From positions 27,277,928 to 27,341,927 of the forward strand of contig HG738137.1 of NCBI GenBank assembly GCA_000499405.2: DNA of 64,000 bases. Direction: 5' to 3'. The notes beneath the pieces are model-generated. The model was not told where the DNA came from. It ran no database searches and worked only from the letters and a program-made list of their open reading frames with translations. This DNA comes from Onchocerca volvulus. Taxonomy: Eukaryota > Nematoda > Chromadorea > Rhabditida > Onchocercidae. The translations under genes were made by a program, and so were the position numbers. This document shows positions 1 through 12,200 of the stretch, piece by piece (the first letter of the stretch is position 1; each line of letters opens with the position of its first letter).

Positions 1-1895
1 AAAATAACAAAATAGACATTTTTAAAAGATCAATATTACGATTGTATCACCGCATTGATAATACAAAGTATCTGTAAAAAAATTTAAATTAATAGTTATA
101 AAAATAAACTAGCAATTAGCAAAATGTAATGTAATTTAGTCTCAATGGCTACAATAGTTTTTTTATTGTATTAACAAATCTTATTGCTATAGCAAATAAT
201 ACTAACCTCATAATGATAAGGTGATGACCCCTTTTGGAAACTTTACCCCCTGTAGTATTTTCACATATATTTACTATTGAAACCACTTGCTGTGCTTGTA
301 TTACTCTGTGAAAATGATACGTTGTTCAATTGTGCAATGTAATGAGATGATGTATTCATATCCTATCAATTTTTATTGTTCAAATACAATTGTCCATCTA
401 AAGTAAATATTTGAATAAGCTCAAAGAACAGAATGCTTACATTACTACAATTACGGTTACGATTGATTGGAATTCATTATCTTAGAACGGTTAAATACAT
501 CTTTTAAAAAAAAAAAAATCAAATTTTTTTTAAAAAATATTACTTAGAAATCAAAAAGACAATCATTTGAGAGTCCAATTTTTTTTTTCTTTTTTCTATT
601 TACAAATATTACATTTGAGAAGAATTTTTAAACATTTCGTGCCATACTTCCTAAATATTTTCACCTTTACATCGCTTTAAATGTTACTTTTATACAAAAA
701 AATTTTAGGATTAATAATTTCTAAAGAAATTCATTCAAAAAAATTCAAATATGCATGTTTACAATTTTCATAAAATCAGTAAGTGAAAATTAATTGATTA
801 TGCTATACAATTTTACACAAAAGAATCTAACATGCTCAATTGAATTATTCGTTTTTTTAATTGTAAACTAAAAAAATGAAATGCACGAAACATTAGCCAA
901 TCAAGGTGCGTGATTCGAGAATGTTATGCAAAAAAAAAAAAAAAAAAAAAGTTCACCTGCTTTTCAATGCAGTAAACAATTCATAAATTAAAATTATAAA
1001 TTTAAAAATTGTTAAAATTAAAAATGCAAATGTTGGTTATTAAAGCAACTTTGGTGAAACTTATAGTTGCTTGAAATTTTTAAACAGGTTGATTTATAAA
1101 TGCTAGCGATCATTGAATTTGATGAAATATGCTGTAAACGAAGGTTTCTAATAAAGTCCCAAAATTATGTTTATTTTATTAAACTTTTCTAGGTCATCAT
1201 TGATATTTTAAGTCTGAAAAATGAGCTATCATTTTTCTTCTTTCTTAACGCGAAAAATCATTTCAACTAGTATGACCACTTTTTTATAAATCAATTTTAC
1301 CACAAATGATCGCATAGTTTGGTTGTCATAGAAAAATATCTAATAACCTGCTTCACATAATATAATTTGGTTAAAACTTGTTTCTTCTCATCAATTCAGG
1401 AGAATTTTTTGATTTTGAATTCTTCACTATTCTGAATTTCTAGCGGTGAGAATTGAAAAATAATTTCGTGAAGTATGGAATATCGATTGAATGTTGGCAA
1501 AATTTGAATAAAAATTTTGATATAATATTCACAATTTTCCGAATTAGTGCATGCTATAGCCATTTCTTGTTGCGCAATAAAAATAACTGTAAAATAATCG
1601 GGAGCATTAAAAATAATAATTGGCAAAGAAATCAAAAAAAAAAGAAAATGAAGCAGTACAGTATCTCATTTTTTTTGTGAACATTAAACGAGAACTGATA
1701 AGATTACAGTTAATTTCAGTGTATCTAACTTTAGTTAAATAACAATTTAATCAATTAACTCATAAACCTAAGCTATAAAATGAAAAAATAAATCCTTGAA
1801 ATTATCATCCACAAAAAATATCGAGAAGAGAAGAACAGGGAGAACACTGTAAAAGACAACTGATGAAACGATAATGAAATAAAATTATTTTATAG
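1..1895. other. gene-free AT-rich DNA
   Basis: No exon with believable splice signals or family similarity was found here. The stretch is AT-rich with poly(A)/poly(T) tracts, for example about 20 A at 931-950 and an A/T block at 507-540. The open frames at 1396-1680 on both strands are made of A/T-rich codons and overlap each other, so they are read as chance. Confidence 0.6.
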
Positions 1896-2100
1896 ATGTA
1901 GGGCAAAAAAGGAATTTGAAAGGTTAAACAGAATAATGAAATTGAAACAAAAATGCTGGAAACAGAAATGCCAGTTGTTTCAGGATGAACAAGAAAGAAT
2001 GAAATTTTTGAATTTAAATTTCATGGAATTAAGTTTGAGGAACCAACAGAATCTGGCATATCAAATTCTTTATAATTTCTTTTTTCTTTGTCTTATTTGA
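1896..2100 (+). other. possible coding exon, coiled-coil-like
   Basis: After a nematode-like acceptor (TTTTATAG, AG at 1894-1895) a 67-codon frame runs from 1897 to the TGA at 2098-2100. It is rich in Lys, Glu, Gln and Leu (starts CRAKKEFERLNRIMKLKQ) and its first part reads like an amphipathic helix. If a leader is spliced at 1895, the first ATG is followed directly by TAG and the first useful Met would be in RIMKLKQ. No family is recognised. It may belong with the tentative two-exon model at 2468-2836, but no phase-compatible junction between them was found. It could also be chance. Confidence 0.22.
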
Positions 2101-2467
2101 GCAATGAGTCATGGTGAATAATTTAAGTATTTAAAATTAGAGATAGTGAAATCATATAAAGAAACTTGATATCATAATCACTTGGCTGATTAGTATCACA
2201 CAAAAAGATCACTAGTTCAAATTCAAAACAAATAGGATATTTGTTTTACATATAATTATGAAAGAATACATCTGGTATGATAAATAACAAGGTCTCATTG
2301 ATGTTGTCACCAAAATGATAATAAGGATGGAAAGTGAAAAGCACTGATAATAGGTGTGATAAGTGATGATTCCGTGAAATTATCTGCATATACCGATACT
2401 TCAGAATCCATCACAGTTATTATTTGTTACAAAATATTAATTATAATTGAAACAAAGATATTGCAAA

Positions 2468-2836
2468 ATGTTCAATGAAAATGATTCTGGAGATGATTTA
2501 ATTATTGATCATTTTGAAGAGTCAAGTTCTTTGTTAAGATTGATCATTTTCGAAGTTTCGTGAAGCAAAAACAATCCGATAATTGATGATTTATTTTCTC
2601 TGGAATGAATGATAATAGGAAAAGTTTTCATAAATAATCAAAGATCTGCTCATAAAACTTCATTGTCTAGTAAAATATTTCATAAAAACATATCAAAACA
2701 ACATGACATGAGACACAGATTAGGCATCCATTTGGATGATATTGTTGAATCGACGAGACAATCACTGGAATTCAATAAACAACAGGCAAATGAAACTTTG
2801 AGAAATAAAAAACAGAAATTAAATCATGTTTTGTAG
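2468..2836 (+). CDS. tentative two-exon gene, unknown 91-aa protein
   Basis: Proposed model: exon 1 2468-2525 and exon 2 2619-2836, with a 93-bp intron starting GTTCTT and ending AATAG. The phases agree (1 nt plus 2 nt), giving 91 aa. The N-terminus is acidic (MFNENDSGDDLIIDHFEES). The C-terminus is basic and helical (HLDDIVESTRQSLEFNKQQ, residues about 57-75), ending at TAG 2834-2836. I do not recognise the protein. Codon content is more balanced than in the surrounding DNA, which is the main argument for coding. The donor is weak and no good poly(A) signal follows closely, so chance remains quite possible. Confidence 0.27.
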
Positions 2837-4440
2837 TATACCGTAGAAATCAGTTTTTTCGAATTTTTCAACTTTTAGATAAAATTTAGTAATATAAATT
2901 GAAAAAGTTGAAGTAAATTGTTAGCCTATTAGATATAGATAGCAAGCAGCTTATTCATAAAACATATATATTTGAAACAGATGCTACAACATAAGATTCA
3001 TAAGAATGAGACAAACTGAGAATTGCAATTCCGGAATCCTCAGGGATGAATTCCATCTTCTCCACCCCTATCCTTTAGAAAATCAACATTACTATTGTAT
3101 TATTTTCTATTGTGAAAAATTCTTCAATACTGGATGATTGTCCCCTCCCGTATCATCTTTTCGTCCCTAACGAAACCCGTCTTTTTTCCCGAAAATCTTT
3201 TTTCTTCCATTCATCTCTTTTATTTTCAATCCATTTCATTTTATTTATATCAAATAGCTAACATAAACTTTCGATACATTTTCAATAGAAATTTCCAATA
3301 AGCTATTTTTCGTTTAATTGTTCAAACTATTCATTTCTTTCTTGTAATCAATTCTACTTCCACACCTTCTTCTCATGTCACCATGTCACCAATTTTGTCT
3401 CATTCGTTTCATTTCTTATTTTTGTGTCACATCCTTTCGGTCATTTTACTTCATCGCTGCAATTTCATTTGAATATTACCTATCTATATCTTAACTTATT
3501 ATTTGTCGCTTAAATGCGCATGACATTTGTTGAGTATTCGAAAAGCAAAGCAAAAATTCCAATTTTTTTCCTCTCTTCCTTCAGCAATGACCTTTTTCTG
3601 CTGTGTACTCTTTTTTTTTTTTTTTAAATAACCTTAATTCACAGCAAATTATTGGGCAAATAGAATTCGTTCCTATTTTGTGTTATTTAAATTTCGTAGT
3701 ACCACAGAAAACTGTATTTACCAATTTTAGCAAGCGCTACATCGAGTCTTACTTATTAATTGCCACATTCATTACGTTTCTCAATTGCTTTAACTAATTT
3801 CCTATACTAAGGAGTTTTTTTTTTTTCAAATAATTTGGGGAAAAAAAGAACAAAAATTAGAATTAGCTGGACAATTTGATTCTTGTTTGATCATTATCAT
3901 CTTACTTTATCAGTCTAACTGATTCAAATTCTATATTTTGAAGAGAGAGACAGCATCATTTTTTTAATTTTCGATAAAAATTGATTTAAGGCTTAGTAAA
4001 TGTCATAGCTTTAGAAATAAATTTACAAAAAACAATGATTTTCTTTTTGTGAACTATAAAATGATTCACTCGAAAAAGTGCCAACTACGGTACAAAATGA
4101 TTCATTTTTAAATAGTCATTTTCTTCATTTCTCCGAGAAATGGTACATAATTTTCAGCTGTAAAATGTTCCATTTTAAAAATTCTGAAAAAAAAATTTGG
4201 TTTTTTTTCGACATTTTGTCGAATTTTTTCTTTCAAAGACGATACATTTCAATATTGTAATATAATAAAAATCATTATCAAAGATTTCACAACTTTTTTG
4301 AAATTTCTTAAAAGCAATAACTTTACATTTGTTTATCTCATCTCTAGTAAATTGTTTTTTTTGCAAAAAAACATTGAAAATTTGGTCCATTTTTTCTTTT
4401 TTTTTTTTTTTTTTTGTGATTAAAAATGCAAATAATGGCA
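2837..4440. other. intergenic, pyrimidine-skewed stretch
   Basis: No gene seen. From about 3050 to 3630 the plus strand is noticeably T/C-rich, with repeated TTTTC/TTCTT words, and is less A-rich than its flanks. A run of T lies at 3610-3625 and another at 4397-4416. The frames of 60-118 codons at 4078-4531 come from poly(T)/poly(A) tracts. Confidence 0.5.
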
Positions 4441-4553
4441 TGTATGTGCTTGTTTTATTTGCAGATCGTTTTGAATGTGAATAACATTTCCAGTAGAGAT
4501 TGTAATACCTGTGTGCTATAATTAGTTGCATTGCGCAGTGAACTGCGAGCTAA

Positions 4554-4742
4554 TTGCGCGATTCGCAAGAGATTCACAACCGGTTGGTGATCGTTGATGA
4601 CATTTTATTTTCAAAAGATAAAAAACCCTATCGCTGTATATTTCTGACCATTTTACTGCAACCGGTACAATCATCACATGCAAATTATACTGTTTGCTAT
4701 CAATATGACATTACAGTTCAGCGGTTGCAGGAAGTAATTATT
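4554..4742 (+). other. possible orphan exon
   Basis: A frame open from 4554 reads RDSQEIHNRLVIVDDILFSK and continues to QRLQE at 4741, where it meets a donor-like GAA|GTAATT. The codons are varied (Cys, Tyr, His, Asp, Gln present) rather than only A/T-rich. Upstream lies TTTTATTTGCAG at 4452-4463, which would open a different small exon. No family is recognised and no clear acceptor directly starts this exon. It could be a lineage-specific exon or chance. Confidence 0.2.
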
Positions 4743-4993
4743 TTGAACCTTATCCTACTAATATCCTTTCTTATCCTAATTATGCAAATTAGGCCTTGGG
4801 AAATCTAAAATAGCCCATCTCTCAACAGGTGATTTGGTACAAAAAGTTTTCTTATTTACCTTTCTCATTTCGTCTATCATTCATTCTTTCTTTCAACTGT
4901 CTTTTTTTTTTTATCTCCTCTCGAGAAAAATCTTTTTGTATCTTAAAAAAAAAAAATTCTCCGAAAATTTTCCTCTATCAATAATCGAAATAA

Positions 4994-5131
4994 GATGCAT
5001 GCGAAGGTCATGACCTCGATGTTGGACATCAATTAACGCTACGGGAAGCCGATACTATGCAGCACCCAGATGACAAATTACCACTTTCAATAAGCAGCAA
5101 ATGCTCAACCAATAATTCCACCACTCTTTGA
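4994..5131 (+). other. possible coding exon in a GC-richer island
   Basis: A 45-codon frame between TAA (4991-4993) and TGA (5129-5131) has balanced codon use: HDLDVGHQLTLREADTMQHP followed by DDKLPLSISSKC and a C-terminal NSTTL, which resembles a PDZ-binding end. Base composition at about 4985-5240 is clearly richer in G+C than the surroundings. It has no start codon of its own, so it would have to be a last exon spliced from upstream; an AG precedes it at 4993-4994. Function unknown. Confidence 0.25.
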
Positions 5132-5239
5132 TGTCATGCAATCGCTCATATCTAATCCTTGCAAATAGCGTGCATGCACAACAAACATGCACACAACATG
5201 CATATAAACGAATATAAGACTTGCCATAGGAGATGTAAA

Positions 5240-8200
5240 GAAGTAATTTGAGTTATTTGGGAACAGAAGGTATTTGGCCATTTCAAATTATCCGCTATAA
5301 TTTCAACGAGAATTTGTCAAAAGAGATGGTTTGTTTGCAAAAATATCGCTAATTAGGATTTAATAAATAGCCTACTTATCAAATAACAAATGCTAAAAAT
5401 CAATTTGTGATTAGCATTTAGCAGAATGTTGCTAACAATAATCTAATTTAAATTGCAAAGAAGTAAACTTGTTTTAAAAACAAATATACTCTTTTAATAA
5501 GAAACTTTTGACTTTAAGATTTTTATTCAAATTTTCGAAGTAAATTTTTTTTTTGAAATTTCTCAAAAAATTCCATCATATCTGATTTGATTTATTTGAT
5601 GCTTCTTCTATTTCATGCATCACTGCTATATTATTCTTAGAAAATATCTTTTAATTAATCGCAACAAACCGTAAACAATTGACAAGAAACATTATTCTCT
5701 TATTTTTTTTTTTTTCACTCTCTCCCTTTCTCTCTTCTCTTCTTTTTCTGTCATAAAATTTGGCAATAAATCTGAAATTTATGGATTTTCCGAGAATTTA
5801 TGGTTCACAATCATCAGTCTTTTTTTTTTTCATGCTCTTGTTGAATGACAGCATTAGATTACGGTAAAAAGATGAAGATGTATTTGAGTATGTATATGTA
5901 TGTCTATTTGCCTGTTTGTCTCTCGACTTCTATATCGAAATAAAATAAACTTATTGAAGCTTATCAGAAGAGTTATGAGATAATTCTATCTCTCTCTCTC
6001 TCTATGAAAAAGAGGAAAAAGGCCTTTTCTCTTTGCGAGCTTCTTTGAAAGTATTCGAAAAATTGATTTTTTTTTTTTAATGGGACTAAACAAGAATGAA
6101 CAAAGTCGGGAGTGCAAGAAATGGAATTGCCATATTAGCGTAAATATGGGAAGCTTTAAATTTTACAAATAAAATGGATCGTATTTTCATGATTATTAGT
6201 ATCAAACGAATCAGAATCAAACTTTCATGTATATCTTTGTTTTTTCTCTCTTTTTTTTTTTTTTGGCAGATTAGATTTTATCGCTTCTTTCGGCTTCTTT
6301 AGGGGACTTTTCCTACATATTTTCTTTCAATGCTATTACGGTAGCTCAGTATTTCTCATCTTTCATCCACTCCTCCATTTAGGAAATTCATAAAATGATG
6401 GTTGGTATAAATTGAATATTGTATTGAATATCCGCATGAATAATTGGATTCAAAATTAGAGAATTAGGACGAGATGTGAAAGTTTAGTCTACAGAAATCT
6501 CAAAGTAATGGCAAGAATAGCAAACCTATAAATTTATCATCAATTTTTATTAACTTGGAAAAGGATGAGAAGTATGCGCGCTTGAATGCAATTTATTAAA
6601 GAAAGAGGAAATAATGGAAAAATGAAATGGAACAGGAATTTTTAGATTTATCTCATAAAAAAAAAAAAAAAAAAAAAAGAAAATGATGTCATTAAAGGGA
6701 TTGCAAAAAAGAAGCGGAGTTTTTTTACGTAAAAATTTACGTGTGAACTAATGGCTTACAACTTATTCATTGCTAGAATTGCAAAAATTTCATTTCATCT
6801 ATCTTATATTTATCATAAAGGTAATAATTACATAAATAATTACATAAAAAGATACATTTTTCGACTGTAATAAATCTTCTAAATTCAATAAACAAATAAA
6901 AAAAAAGTCATTAAAGAATGGAATAGAAAGAATTGAATTGAGAAAAATAACTTCTATCAATAATATAAGCATCGAATTATTGAAGAAATAAGCGAAATAA
7001 AACTTTCAAATTTGAGCAAATAAAATTATTGTCATATAAAAAAAAAGAGAAAAAAAAACACAGGAATATTTGATAAATGGAACAAGCAGACATCTATTAA
7101 AATAATTTTATTCCAACTCATGATTCAACCAATGCAAAACTGGAACTATATTTCATTCAAATTAATAATTTCGATTTGATTTGAAATGAACGAACGAAAA
7201 ATGATTTTGAAAATTTTTGGCAAATTAAATATTTGAAAACTGTCAATAACAGCGATAATGATGACAAACAACAAAACAACAACAACAAGAAGAAATTTAG
7301 TCGATATTATTAAATGGAATACAGTGAGAAGTGAACAGGCGTATCGATGAAAGTGACAAATATATATGGATATGGATATTATGGAGACAAAACAGGACAG
7401 CATTGCAGCAAACGGTGTTGACAATGTGAGATAATAATGATAATAGTATAGGGTGGGGCAGCCGGGAATTGAAAAGCATTGAATTGTGGCTGTGTATTTC
7501 ATTCATCAAGCAAAAGAGGAGAAAAGACGAACGAAAATGTATTTGAATTATGATGAATAGAATTGAATTGAATGAATGAGAGGAATGGAATGAAATGAAA
7601 TCGATTAATGATAGAAATGAGAAGGAATAATATTTTAAAAAAAAAAAAAAAAAAAGAAAGAATGAATGAATGAATGAAATTTAGGAATAGACAATGCATC
7701 CATTGAACAAAGTTTGAAGTGAATAGAGAAACAATGAAGCAAGACATAATTTAAATTTTAATCATAAAAACTGTAAGTCGATACAAAAAAATGATGACGA
7801 TGATGTTGATATTGGTGATGATGATGATGATGATGATAATGACATGGTGTTAATGATGATGATAATGTCGGTGGGGATGATGATGATGATGACAGCGATG
7901 GTGATGATGATAGTTTCGGATAGAAATAACAAGCTGATACATACACACCTCTACAGACATTTCCAAATATCATTTCAAATGATTTCTCATTTTTCCCAAA
8001 TGCAAACAAATTTTCCCAAAATCAACATTCTGTTCGTTAGTTGTCAGATGTGAAGCCATAAAAGTATGCATGTATTATTATTAGTAACAATAAAGATTAT
8101 CATTTAACTGATAAGAGCATTACATATAAGCGAAATATTGATCAATTATTTGAAAAAAAAATCGAAATTTAGATCTAATAAATGATAATATAATAAATTA

Positions 8201-9140
8201 TTTATGTATAATAAAATTGCTAGCATGATTAAGCTAGAATTAAGTCATAAAATAAGAATTCAAATCAGCAGAAAAAGATAAATTAAGTCATTGCATTCTT
8301 CAATTTCATTCTTTATTGATTTTTGATCATGTTTGAAATTTCAATACCAAACTGGATGCATGTTCGTATTTTTATTGTAATTTCGTTTCCTGTCTGACAA
8401 ATAAATTGCGCATCGAAATGTTTGCTTCAATAAAATTCGCTTCCCTCCATTATTATAGCTAAACTTCTAATTTCAAGTAAACATTTCTCCTATATATGTC
8501 CATCTCAATAGCAGGAAAAATTTATAGTTGCAAGCAGATGAGTACTGTATATTAACCTTTTTGGCTAATATTAGGTTTCAAATTCCAAGTAACTATACTG
8601 TATAACCCATCCTATTTTATTTTTGCTATTTTCAAAAAAAAAAAAAAAAAAAACGAAAAAGAAAACTATTCCTTCGCAATATACTGATTGCTGGAAAAGA
8701 AAAAATTCTAAACGTTTCTCCTTATTTTCATTTATTTATGATTTTTATTATTTTTTGACCATGCATATATATATGTATATTTCAAAAATCTATTTAAGTA
8801 TTTTTCTAAAGCAATTGGAAAAATTAGAGCAAAAAAAAAAAAAAAAAAAAATAATCGTGACTTTTAATTCAACATTCATTCTTATTCTTAAAATGTACAA
8901 TATTAATTCAAACATCCCTTTTTAGGCTCAAAATTAAATTCGAAAGATAATTACTTGATGAATTCGTTGAAGCTGATGATAACACGATTGGACATGAAAT
9001 GCGAGAATCTTTTGAAGTCCCTTGTCTATATGAGATGTAATGGCTTTATTAATATTTGTGAGTGAATAAATGAATGAATGTAAGTATATTATAAAAGATT
9101 TTGGTCGATAATCCGATACTGATTGAAGATAGGAACGAAT
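5240..9140. other. gene-free AT-rich DNA
   Basis: Nothing gene-like was found apart from simple-sequence runs: long A or T tracts (5702-5715, 6658-6678, 7636-7654, 8635-8653, 8831-8850), CT microsatellites near 5988-6003 and the GAT tract at 7796-7910. Frames listed by simple ORF scanning here are poly(Lys), poly(Phe) or His/Met repeat frames. Confidence 0.55.
7796..7910. repeat. (GAT)n / (GATGAT) microsatellite
   Basis: Imperfect GAT/GATGAT/GGTGAT repeats run for about 115 bp. They create spurious Met/Asp- or His-rich frames on the two strands. Likely a polymorphic microsatellite. Confidence 0.85.
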
Positions 9141-9141
9141 T

Positions 9142-9294
9142 ATGCAGCATAGTTGTGGTTGTCGTCAAGCCGACAAATATGTGTCACAGAAGCACTCCAC
9201 AATTCTTCTCGAAGACCCATCTGCTCCTCATCTCAATCCTGAATCTCTTAATTACATTAGCAAGTATTGTTCGAATATAGCAACGACAAAATAA
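9142..9294 (+). other. small ORF of 50 codons, unknown
   Basis: ATG at 9142 to TAA at 9292-9294. The start is MQHSCGCRQADKYVSQKHST and the end is SKYCSNIATTK. An in-frame TAG lies three codons upstream of the ATG, so as a complete ORF it is self-contained. Codon use and G+C content (about 9120-9260) are unlike the flanking DNA. No recognisable domain, no clear poly(A) signal or splice sites. It could be a small gene, an exon or a non-coding conserved element. Confidence 0.22.
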
Positions 9295-9299
9295 AAATT

Positions 9300-12200
9300 T
9301 TAAAATAACTTTTTAAGAAATAAACATAAAATGATATGTATTTATGCTGGAAAATTATTTTGTTTTAATTATTTCCTCAACTTGTTTATGATCTGTGATT
9401 TCAATCTTTCCAAAATCAATCCATTTGAAAAAAAAAAAAAAAAAAACTCAAATGTGGATATTTTGGCAATAAAAAAGTCCAGGATATGTGAAAAATTAAC
9501 TTTGCTTGAATAGTATTTGCATAAAATAGATAGTAGCAACAATTAATAATTTCTTAAATTCCGATCTTTTGCAAATTGCAAATATGATGAAATTTCAGGA
9601 AATAAATGAAAAATTGCATTTTTGGTGGGAAATTATTTTGACCAAATAATCAATTTCCTCATATTTATCCTCCAAAATTGCTTCAATTTTTCATTGAATA
9701 ATAGTAATGATGTTCAGATGGGAAAAATGATATAAACATTAGCTGTATGATGCTATATAGTAGTCTATTCAGAATTTCAAACATTTTTAAGCATCACTGA
9801 ATTCTATTAAAAGCACAATTGATGGAGCAATAAATAATCATAACAGGAAAACTTTTGAAAAGGTGGAAATACGGCTCGTTGGACACATCATTTTTAAATG
9901 TCAATTGCTACCTTTTTTCTTTCTTCCTTCATCAGTATATTTGATTACGAGTAAGATATAAAAAGGAATTAATTTTTAAGGGATTGGCATAAGATTTAAA
10001 AATTAATAAATTTAATATTAAATTATGCTAAATTTCTACACTAACAATTAATAAATCTTTTCAAGTATGATAGAAAGGAGAAGTTTTTCTCAAAAATGCT
10101 TTATTACACTTATAAATCATCTTAATTACAACTACTTTTTTATCAATAATAATTTCTCGTAAGCATGCTAATTAATATCTACTTGAAGTAATGTCACTAT
10201 TAACATATTTCTTTCATTAATTTGATGTAACATTTCTTGAAATTCATTAATTTCCATATTATTTTCCTTGTATCGAATTCATTTCCCATATCTTTAGTAA
10301 TTAATCCTTTATGATGATATACAAACGATTTTGCTCATATTAGAAGCTAACTAGAAAAGTCGTTGCTATGGTAGGAGAATTCGTTTTAACAATTATAATG
10401 CTTCATAACATACACAATTTCAAGCTTATTTTGTACTAATTTTTCAAAATAAAAATTATTTTTCCATAAATTGAAAAAAGTTTACAACGTGCAAATTACA
10501 AAAATTATTGATTAAAAATAAATTTTAAATGGAAAAACGGAGCCAATTAATTCGTAATTATATTTAATAATTGAACAATTTTGAAACATCTCCGCTCTTC
10601 TAATAATTAAATGATTGCTTTTCGGATTGTATGTTGGACTTTTTGATAAACGATATATGATTAGCTAATTTAATGATCATTGGTCTTCATCATCTTAATG
10701 ATATTACTGAATTTATTTCTTCTGTTTTTGCTCTTATCATACTACATGAATTTAAAAAAAAAAAAAAAAAAGATGCATAATTTGCAAAATTTTAAGGAAA
10801 TTCAAAATTTTTAGTCGTTTAGTCTTTTTCATCGTCATATTTTCTTCTATCATACAAAATTCCATTTTTTTTATTCAGATTAAAATTTAGATTAAGGTGT
10901 CTTTTCGTCATTGATGAATCTTAAATATTTGATTCTTATCCTGAGTTTTCGGAATCAATTATTAAATATGGCACTCTCTAATTAGCATAGTTCGATAATT
11001 AATATGATTTCATTCTAATTAGCATAGTTTGTTTTGTTAAAACATTTCGTTAGGAATGACTATTAATGTAATTAGCGCTAAATAACAAGCTGATTTAACT
11101 CTTCAAAAGATAAGCGACGACACCAGTTGTTGTTGTTGTTGTTGTTCTTCTTCTTCTTCTTCTTCTCCCGAATTTCTCTTTTATCGCGATCTTTTCCGGC
11201 AAATTTTGATCCCTTTGTAATCAACAGCTAATGAGGTGCTAGCCAGCATTTGCTGTTTCCGGAAGGAACCGTCCTTCCTTCCTTTTTCCATTTTGCATCA
11301 AAGGGAATACCGTTCCCTTTGATGATGGTTTATATTTTCTCCTGAATTTTTAATGTCCCGCCAAAAGTTTACTAATTGCCTCAATTTTTTAGATCAATGG
11401 GGATTGAGAAACTGTTGGTTTGAAATTTATACACTATTAAATCAAAACATGATATGTTGAAACAGGGAATGTGTTCTGGAAAAATTAATTAATTTATTTA
11501 TTTTGATTTATACAAAAGATAGATTTTCAATGAAGGAAATCAATTAGATCTCAAATATATCATTATTTTACTTTCAGTTCATATTTCTTAATCAGATTTT
11601 TTCCAATAATACTTTTTTTTTCTTTTTTAAATTTAAGCAATAAAAGAACATGTCATAAATGTTTACATCATCAACTTTGTTAAAATTTGTTTAAAAGAGT
11701 AATTCATGCAATGAAAATTGCAAAAACTGCATAAATTGCATGAAAGATTGAAAAAAATATAAATAAGAAGCTAAAATAGATGTGATGGTAGTACCATCGA
11801 TATTCTATCATTGATTTGTTATGCAAATGAGCACCTGAATTGTATCAATCAACCGGATGTCATTGCTTACATCCATATCAAATAATTTTTTTTTTTTTCG
11901 AATGCTACAAAATTTAGAAAATTTCCAAAAATCATGCGTCATTCATTCTGGCTTACGAAAATTGCAGATTTTAGGCTTAAAAAACTAGAAGAAACGTATT
12001 TATTTTTAATTTTAAATTTTCAAATGTTGCAGAAATTGATAGTAATGCAAAGTTCTGAATGATTTGAATTTGATGTAAAACTATTTTGTCTTTCTACCAA
12101 CAATGTCATTTCAAAATCGTTGGGTGTTTGAAATAATTTAAGAAATTTAAAAATTGCATTTTTTTTTTTAATAATAAAATATTACCTGTGATTGATAGGA

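Noticed and set aside
2183..2240. tRNA-like A-box and B-box words (TGGCTGATTAGT, GTTCAAATTC)
   Set aside because: The T-arm and acceptor stem do not pair and no anticodon arm can be folded.
7146..8053. Several ORFs of 60-118 codons on both strands
   Set aside because: They arise from the GAT microsatellite and A/T tracts, overlap each other and lack splice or family support.
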